The notes beneath the pieces were generated by a model. That model did no database searches. It saw only the letters and a program-made list of their open reading frames with translations, and was not told the DNA's origin. 6,096 nt of DNA, from the NCBI GenBank assembly GCA_030614035.1, contig JAUWKW010000096.1, positions 1-6,096 on the forward strand, read 5' to 3'. Both the position numbers and the translations under genes were made by a program. Positions 1-6,096 of the stretch are shown here, in pieces (the first letter of the stretch is position 1; every line of letters starts with the position of its first letter). This stretch comes from Chromatiales bacterium (lineage in GTDB: Bacteria; Pseudomonadota; Gammaproteobacteria; Steroidobacterales; GCA-2729495).

Positions 1-28
1 TTTTATTTTCCGCCCAGCCGTTAACATA

Positions 29-50
29 GCGGTCACCGACACGGGACCGC
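29..50. repeat. Inverted repeat just upstream of the channel gene
   Basis: GCGGTC at 29-34 is repeated in inverted form as GACCGC at 45-50, separated by 10 bases, and ends 5 bases before the GTG chosen as start. It could be a protein-binding site or an mRNA hairpin over the ribosome-binding region. At six base pairs in GC-rich DNA it could equally be chance. No convincing -35/-10 pair is visible in the 55 bases available, although TATAGT at 52-57 resembles a -10 box. Confidence 0.3.
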
Positions 51-55
51 GTATA

Positions 56-2386
56 GTGCCACTCCACTTCTTCGCCTCCGTCTGCCTTTCGCCCCTGCGC
101 TTGCTTGCCGCAATGCTGCTGGTACTGGTTGCCATGCAGGCCACGGCCCAGGAGGACGCCTTCGACCCCAGCGTCGCCGGTGAAGAACTCGATGCGCTGC
201 AATTGCTGCTCGAGAACGAAGACATCATCGAAGTCGAACTGAAGCGCATTCGCGAACGGGCGCTGGAGATCAAATCGGATGCAGCGAGCTGCGCCAGCCA
301 ACTGCAGCCACAGGTCGACGAATTGCGCACCGAGCGTGACCTGGTCGGCGACATTTCCGATGACGTCGATGTCGAGATCTGGCAAAGCCGGGTCGAGATA
401 GGTATCGAATATGCGCGCGCTGAAGCGTCGCTGAAGAACTGCGAGCTGGTCGCGTCGCGTGCCAACCGACTTGCAGAGGCGATTGAAGCGCGGCTGAAAG
501 AACTCAGCACGGCGCTGCTCGGGCGCCGCGACGACAACATCCTCTCGGTCCTGATCCAGGTACCTCAGGAATTGGCCCGGTGGCCCGGCCAGGCACGGGA
601 TAAGCTGCAACCCGAACTGAAGGAAAACGTCCTGCCGCTGGTCGCGCCCTGGGTGGTGGTGCTGGGGACGTTATTTGGCGTTGGGGTCGGGGTCTATCTC
701 CGCCGCCAGTTCCGCAAGGGACCGGTCGCGCTCGGCGATACGATCATTCGCCCGACGGTCGCCGAGTATTTTCTGAAACCCATGGTAGAGCGGTTGCCAC
801 TGGATCTCGGTGCGCTGGCGGCGCTGTTATCGATGGCAACCGTATTTATACCGCCGTTGGCAGATATCGTCGCAACGCGCGTTGCGGCAGCGCTGTTAAT
901 TTACGGTATTGCAGGATTTCTGATCGACTGGAGCGTTGGCCCGTTATCGCCGATTAGCCGGATCGAAGGACTGTTGCTCGATCATGCACAGTCATTGCGC
1001 CGACGCAGCCGTTACCTGGTGTTAGTGCTGCTGACTACGGTCGTTGTACTCGGTCCGTCGTGGCTGGGCGAAGATGCGACGAACGAGTTCCAGCTGGCAC
1101 GGCTGCTGGCGATCCTAGCGGTCGCCACCGCGCTGCTCGCTTTTTTGGGCTTTTTCGCGCGTTTCAGGGAATTCTCCGGGCGCTTTCGGATCGTCCGGGT
1201 AGCCGCATTTCTGGCCGTAATCGCCGGCCTGGGCGCCGAGTTGGTCGGCTACCACAACTTTGCCAGTTTCCTGTTACGCGGCCTGACACTAACGTCACTG
1301 GCGGCCTTCGGCCGGTGGTTCCTGCTTTGGCAGGCGGAAACATTCACGGAGTGGCTGGATGCATCGAAATTGCAAACGGCCGGCGTGCTGCGCACCGTGC
1401 TCGGGGTACCAGGCGACTCACGGCGCCCGGGTCTGGGACTGTACCGGCTGATCGTCGACACCGCGCTGTGGATCGGGTTCCTGGTGGTCATTGTCGATGT
1501 CTGGGATACGTCCGGCACGATGCTCAATGAGCTTTACGTCCAGGCCACCGAAGGCATCGCGGTCGGCAACATCACCATCGTGCCCGCAGATATCATCATG
1601 GCGGTGCTCGTATTCGCGGGGATCATTGTTGTCACCGGCTGGGCCAAGGGTTGGATAGACCGTCGCTGGTTGAAGCACATCACCCGCGACCGCGGCAGCC
1701 GGGATGCGGTTACGACTGTCGTCGGCTACATCGGGTTCATTATTGCGGTCATCGTCGCACTGTCGATTGCCGGCATTAACGTCACCGGTATCACCGTGGT
1801 AGCCGGTGCGCTGTCGGTCGGAATCGGTTTTGGTATGCAGGCAATCGCGAATAATTTTGTGTCTGGCATTATTCTGCTGTTTGAAAGACCTATCAAAGCC
1901 GGCGATTTTGTCACGGTCGGTGATGTTGAGGGCTTCGTCAAACGCATCAGTATCCGGTCCACCGAGATCGAAACGCTGGACAACCAGGACATGCTGGTGC
2001 CGAACTCGGAACTGATATCCGGCCGGGTCACCAACTGGGTCCTGCACAATCCGTATGGCCGGTTGCGACTGAAAGTCGGCGTCGCTTACGGTTCGGATAT
2101 CGTCAAAGTCAAAGAAATTCTCGAAGAAGTGGCGCATGAACATCCTGAAGTCATTACCGATGGCCGCGCCACGGGTCCAAAAGCCCTGTTCATGGAGTTT
2201 GGCGACAGCGCGCTGGAGTTCGAGCTGCGCGTCCGCATATTGCGTATCCCGAGGCGCTTCGATGTGACCAGTGAACTGAACTTTGCGATCGACAAAAAAT
2301 TTCGCGAGTTTGGTATCCAGATCCCGTTCCCGCAGCGCGACCTGCACGTCAAATACTGGCCAGACGGCCAGGTCCCGGGCAAGTAA
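56..2386 (+). CDS. MscS-superfamily mechanosensitive channel, large MscK-like form
   Basis: Predicted inner-membrane channel that opens under membrane tension to release solutes during hypo-osmotic shock. The 776-residue product begins with a signal peptide (hydrophobic run about 16-31, cleavage probably near ATA-Q at 30-32). A charged, helical, probably coiled-coil periplasmic domain follows (about 33-190). About eleven hydrophobic segments lie at roughly 195-214, 248-267, 271-291, 318-335, 346-367, 380-397, 401-423, 462-482, 508-528, 552-573 and 577-608. The last is the MscS pore helix, with the signature GIGFGMQAIANNF followed by LLFERPIKAGD. The beta domain (VPNSELISG, 648-656) and alpha/beta vestibule complete the C-terminus. 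An odd number of segments puts the N-terminal domain in the periplasm and the vestibule in the cytoplasm, as in MscK. At 776 residues it is shorter than E. coli MscK (about 1120) and close to YbiO. The N-terminal layout recalls DUF3772-type channels, but that match is only impressionistic. The GTG start has no clear Shine-Dalgarno, and the frame is open upstream to the window edge. Family assignment is secure; the subfamily and start are not. Confidence 0.93.
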   Translation: MPLHFFASVCLSPLRLLAAMLLVLVAMQATAQEDAFDPSVAGEELDALQLLLENEDIIEVELKRIRERALEIKSDAASCASQLQPQVDELRTERDLVGDISDDVDVEIWQSRVEIGIEYARAEASLKNCELVASRANRLAEAIEARLKELSTALLGRRDDNILSVLIQVPQELARWPGQARDKLQPELKENVLPLVAPWVVVLGTLFGVGVGVYLRRQFRKGPVALGDTIIRPTVAEYFLKPMVERLPLDLGALAALLSMATVFIPPLADIVATRVAAALLIYGIAGFLIDWSVGPLSPISRIEGLLLDHAQSLRRRSRYLVLVLLTTVVVLGPSWLGEDATNEFQLARLLAILAVATALLAFLGFFARFREFSGRFRIVRVAAFLAVIAGLGAELVGYHNFASFLLRGLTLTSLAAFGRWFLLWQAETFTEWLDASKLQTAGVLRTVLGVPGDSRRPGLGLYRLIVDTALWIGFLVVIVDVWDTSGTMLNELYVQATEGIAVGNITIVPADIIMAVLVFAGIIVVTGWAKGWIDRRWLKHITRDRGSRDAVTTVVGYIGFIIAVIVALSIAGINVTGITVVAGALSVGIGFGMQAIANNFVSGIILLFERPIKAGDFVTVGDVEGFVKRISIRSTEIETLDNQDMLVPNSELISGRVTNWVLHNPYGRLRLKVGVAYGSDIVKVKEILEEVAHEHPEVITDGRATGPKALFMEFGDSALEFELRVRILRIPRRFDVTSELNFAIDKKFREFGIQIPFPQRDLHVKYWPDGQVPGK

Positions 2387-2393
2387 ATCGGCG

Positions 2394-2418
2394 GGTCCGT
2401 TCGCGTTGGCCCCGGACC
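2394..2418. terminator. Possible weak bidirectional terminator between convergent genes
   Basis: Between the channel stop codon (2384-2386) and the serS stop codon (2434-2432) lies an inverted repeat, GGTCCG at 2394-2399 and CGGACC at 2413-2418, with a 13-base loop. The tail-to-tail position suits a shared terminator. Neither side has a T-run, so it is not a classical intrinsic terminator, and termination here may instead be Rho-dependent. Confidence 0.25.
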
Positions 2419-2431
2419 GGTGGCCGCAGTA

Positions 2432-5150
<2,719 letters not shown>

Positions 5151-5154
<4 letters not shown>

Positions 5155-5576
5155 GTCGGACTTTCGCCGAACAAGACGGACTCCACGCGGTGGGTCCAAC
5201 CCGCCATTCCGGCGCGAACCAGCGCCCAGCCAACGAGCAGCCCGATCACATTAAAAAGGAGATCGAGAACCTCGGCACTACGCCAGTGGACCAGGGATTG
5301 CAGCCATTCCATGGACGTACCGAACAGCAGCAGACTGGCAAATATTGCCAAGCGGTAGCGGGGCTTGAGGATGCCCGAGAACCAGGTCATCAGGATGCAG
5401 AACACCAGCGTATGCACCAACTTGTCGGTGTACGCCGGCGCGAAATCCGGGCCACGCATGGGCAGTAGTAACAATGCCGCCACGGTCAGCAACATGAGCA
5501 CGCCGATCCCCAGCCACCAGGACGGGTATCGCAGCGGCAGGACAATGGAATCAGATGGCGGACTCGTCAATGACAT
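5151..5576 (-). CDS. VanZ-like family small membrane protein
   Basis: Small integral inner-membrane protein of the VanZ-like family; its biochemical role is unknown. The 141-residue product has four hydrophobic segments at about 20-39, 53-70, 74-93 and 105-123. The family pattern is visible: DKLVH (51-55) entering the second segment, MEWLQ (89-93) at the end of the third, then R99 and D105 with LLFNVIG leading into the fourth. These conserved charged residues sit at membrane boundaries. I took the ATG at 5576, which overlaps the end of lolA by 26 bases; an ATG at 5609 would add 11 residues, and neither has a clear ribosome-binding site. It sits between lolA and rarA, which are adjacent in E. 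coli. VanZ itself is linked to teicoplanin resistance in enterococci, but nothing here suggests a resistance role. Family assignment is fairly sure; function is open. Confidence 0.85.
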
Positions 5577-6096
5577 CCGCGCCGTCCGGGATGTTGAATC
5601 GGAATTCATCGCTATCAAGTTTTGGGTTGAGCTCGATATCGGTGAATTCTACACGCGTCGTCTGCCCCAGCCGGTCCTTTAGTTCCAGTCGCACCAGCCG
5701 ATCCCGGGAAAACCCCAAACTGATGCGTTCAAAGTCGCCGTCACGTGCTACCGGCACCAGCTGTAGCCACAAAATGTCGTCAATCTGCGTGGTTTCGGAG
5801 ACAGCAAAATTATCGAGCACCTCAACATCGCCAATCAGCAGCGCAGCCGGCGTATTGCCCATGCCCGCGTCCAGGTCACTCACCGTCACCTGTGCGAGGT
5901 CTGTGTCATACAGCCAAACGCGTTCGCCGTCGGCAACGATGATGCGTTCGTACGGCTCGCTATAGGTCCAGTAAAACCGGCCCGGCCGCATGAGCTTTAA
6001 GGTGCCTTCGGCCACTTTATTGCTTTGTCGGTTGGCATCGACCAATTCCTGCTCAAATGCGGCAGTCATCGTTTGCACCGATTCGAGAAAATTGCG
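5551..6096 (-). CDS. lolA: Outer-membrane lipoprotein carrier protein LolA (5' end missing)
   Basis: Periplasmic chaperone that accepts lipoproteins from the LolCDE transporter in the inner membrane and hands them to LolB at the outer membrane. The visible 181 residues cover nearly all of the mature protein. The frame stays open to the window edge, so the signal peptide and true start lie beyond 6096. Visible family features are the helix NFLESVQTMTAAFEQ near the edge, RPGRFYW (37-43) followed by the SEP turn (46-48), ADGERVWLYD (55-64), and NTPAALLIGD (81-90), which matches the NTP motif of E. coli LolA. The later beta strands end in NIPDGADVID. An internal GTG at 6078 is not the true start, because family-like sequence continues upstream of it. 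It is the first gene seen in the overlapping set leading into the VanZ-like gene and rarA; ftsK would be expected further upstream but is not in view. Confidence 0.95.
   Translation of the reverse strand, partial: RNFLESVQTMTAAFEQELVDANRQSNKVAEGTLKLMRPGRFYWTYSEPYERIIVADGERVWLYDTDLAQVTVSDLDAGMGNTPAALLIGDVEVLDNFAVSETTQIDDILWLQLVPVARDGDFERISLGFSRDRLVRLELKDRLGQTTRVEFTDIELNPKLDSDEFRFNIPDGADVIDESAI

Noticed and set aside
1418..2347. 309-codon open frame on the minus strand opposite the channel gene
   Set aside because: It lies entirely within the well-supported channel coding region; its translation is rich in D, R, Q and H with no recognisable domain, as expected of an antisense shadow.
5577..5618. 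Longer N-terminus for the VanZ-like protein from TTG 5618 or ATG 5609
   Set aside because: It would lengthen the overlap with lolA and add a polar stretch without family features; the ATG at 5576 is more economical, though ATG 5609 is not excluded.
6076..6078. GTG at 6078 as the start of lolA
   Set aside because: The frame continues to the window edge with LolA-like sequence, and starting here would remove the signal peptide that a periplasmic carrier needs.

Overview
This is a stretch of ordinary core chromosome from a Gram-negative bacterium, most probably a gammaproteobacterium. The evidence is a LolA-type lipoprotein carrier (which implies an outer membrane), the order lolA - rarA - serS (familiar from the ftsK-lolA-rarA-serS region of E. 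coli and relatives), and moderately GC-rich coding sequence of even style throughout. The genus cannot be told from the sequence.

Layout: on the plus strand, positions 56-2386 encode a large MscS-superfamily mechanosensitive channel with a signal peptide, a helical periplasmic domain, about eleven membrane segments and a typical MscS pore and cytoplasmic vestibule. The remaining genes are on the minus strand and are transcribed towards it. Read in their own direction they are lolA (incomplete, entering from the right edge at 6096 and ending at 5551), a small VanZ-like membrane protein (5576-5151), rarA (5154-3796) and serS (3712-2432). serS and the channel gene converge tail to tail with 45 bases between their stop codons.

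The lolA, VanZ-like and rarA genes overlap one another (about 26 bases, then an ATGA stop/start overlap), so they are almost certainly one transcription unit. serS follows after 83 bases and may be read through from it or have its own promoter. The gene products act in different processes: lipoprotein transport, replication-fork maintenance, tRNA charging and osmotic protection. The cluster is therefore a conserved housekeeping neighbourhood rather than a single pathway.

I found no mobile element, CRISPR array, RNA gene or defence-type cassette, and nothing that amounts to an undescribed system. The points worth a second look are modest: the VanZ-like gene inserted with translational overlap into the lolA-rarA pair, a channel whose only two cysteines after the signal peptide lie in its periplasmic domain, a perfect 10-bp inverted repeat inside serS, and the unresolved start of the channel gene.
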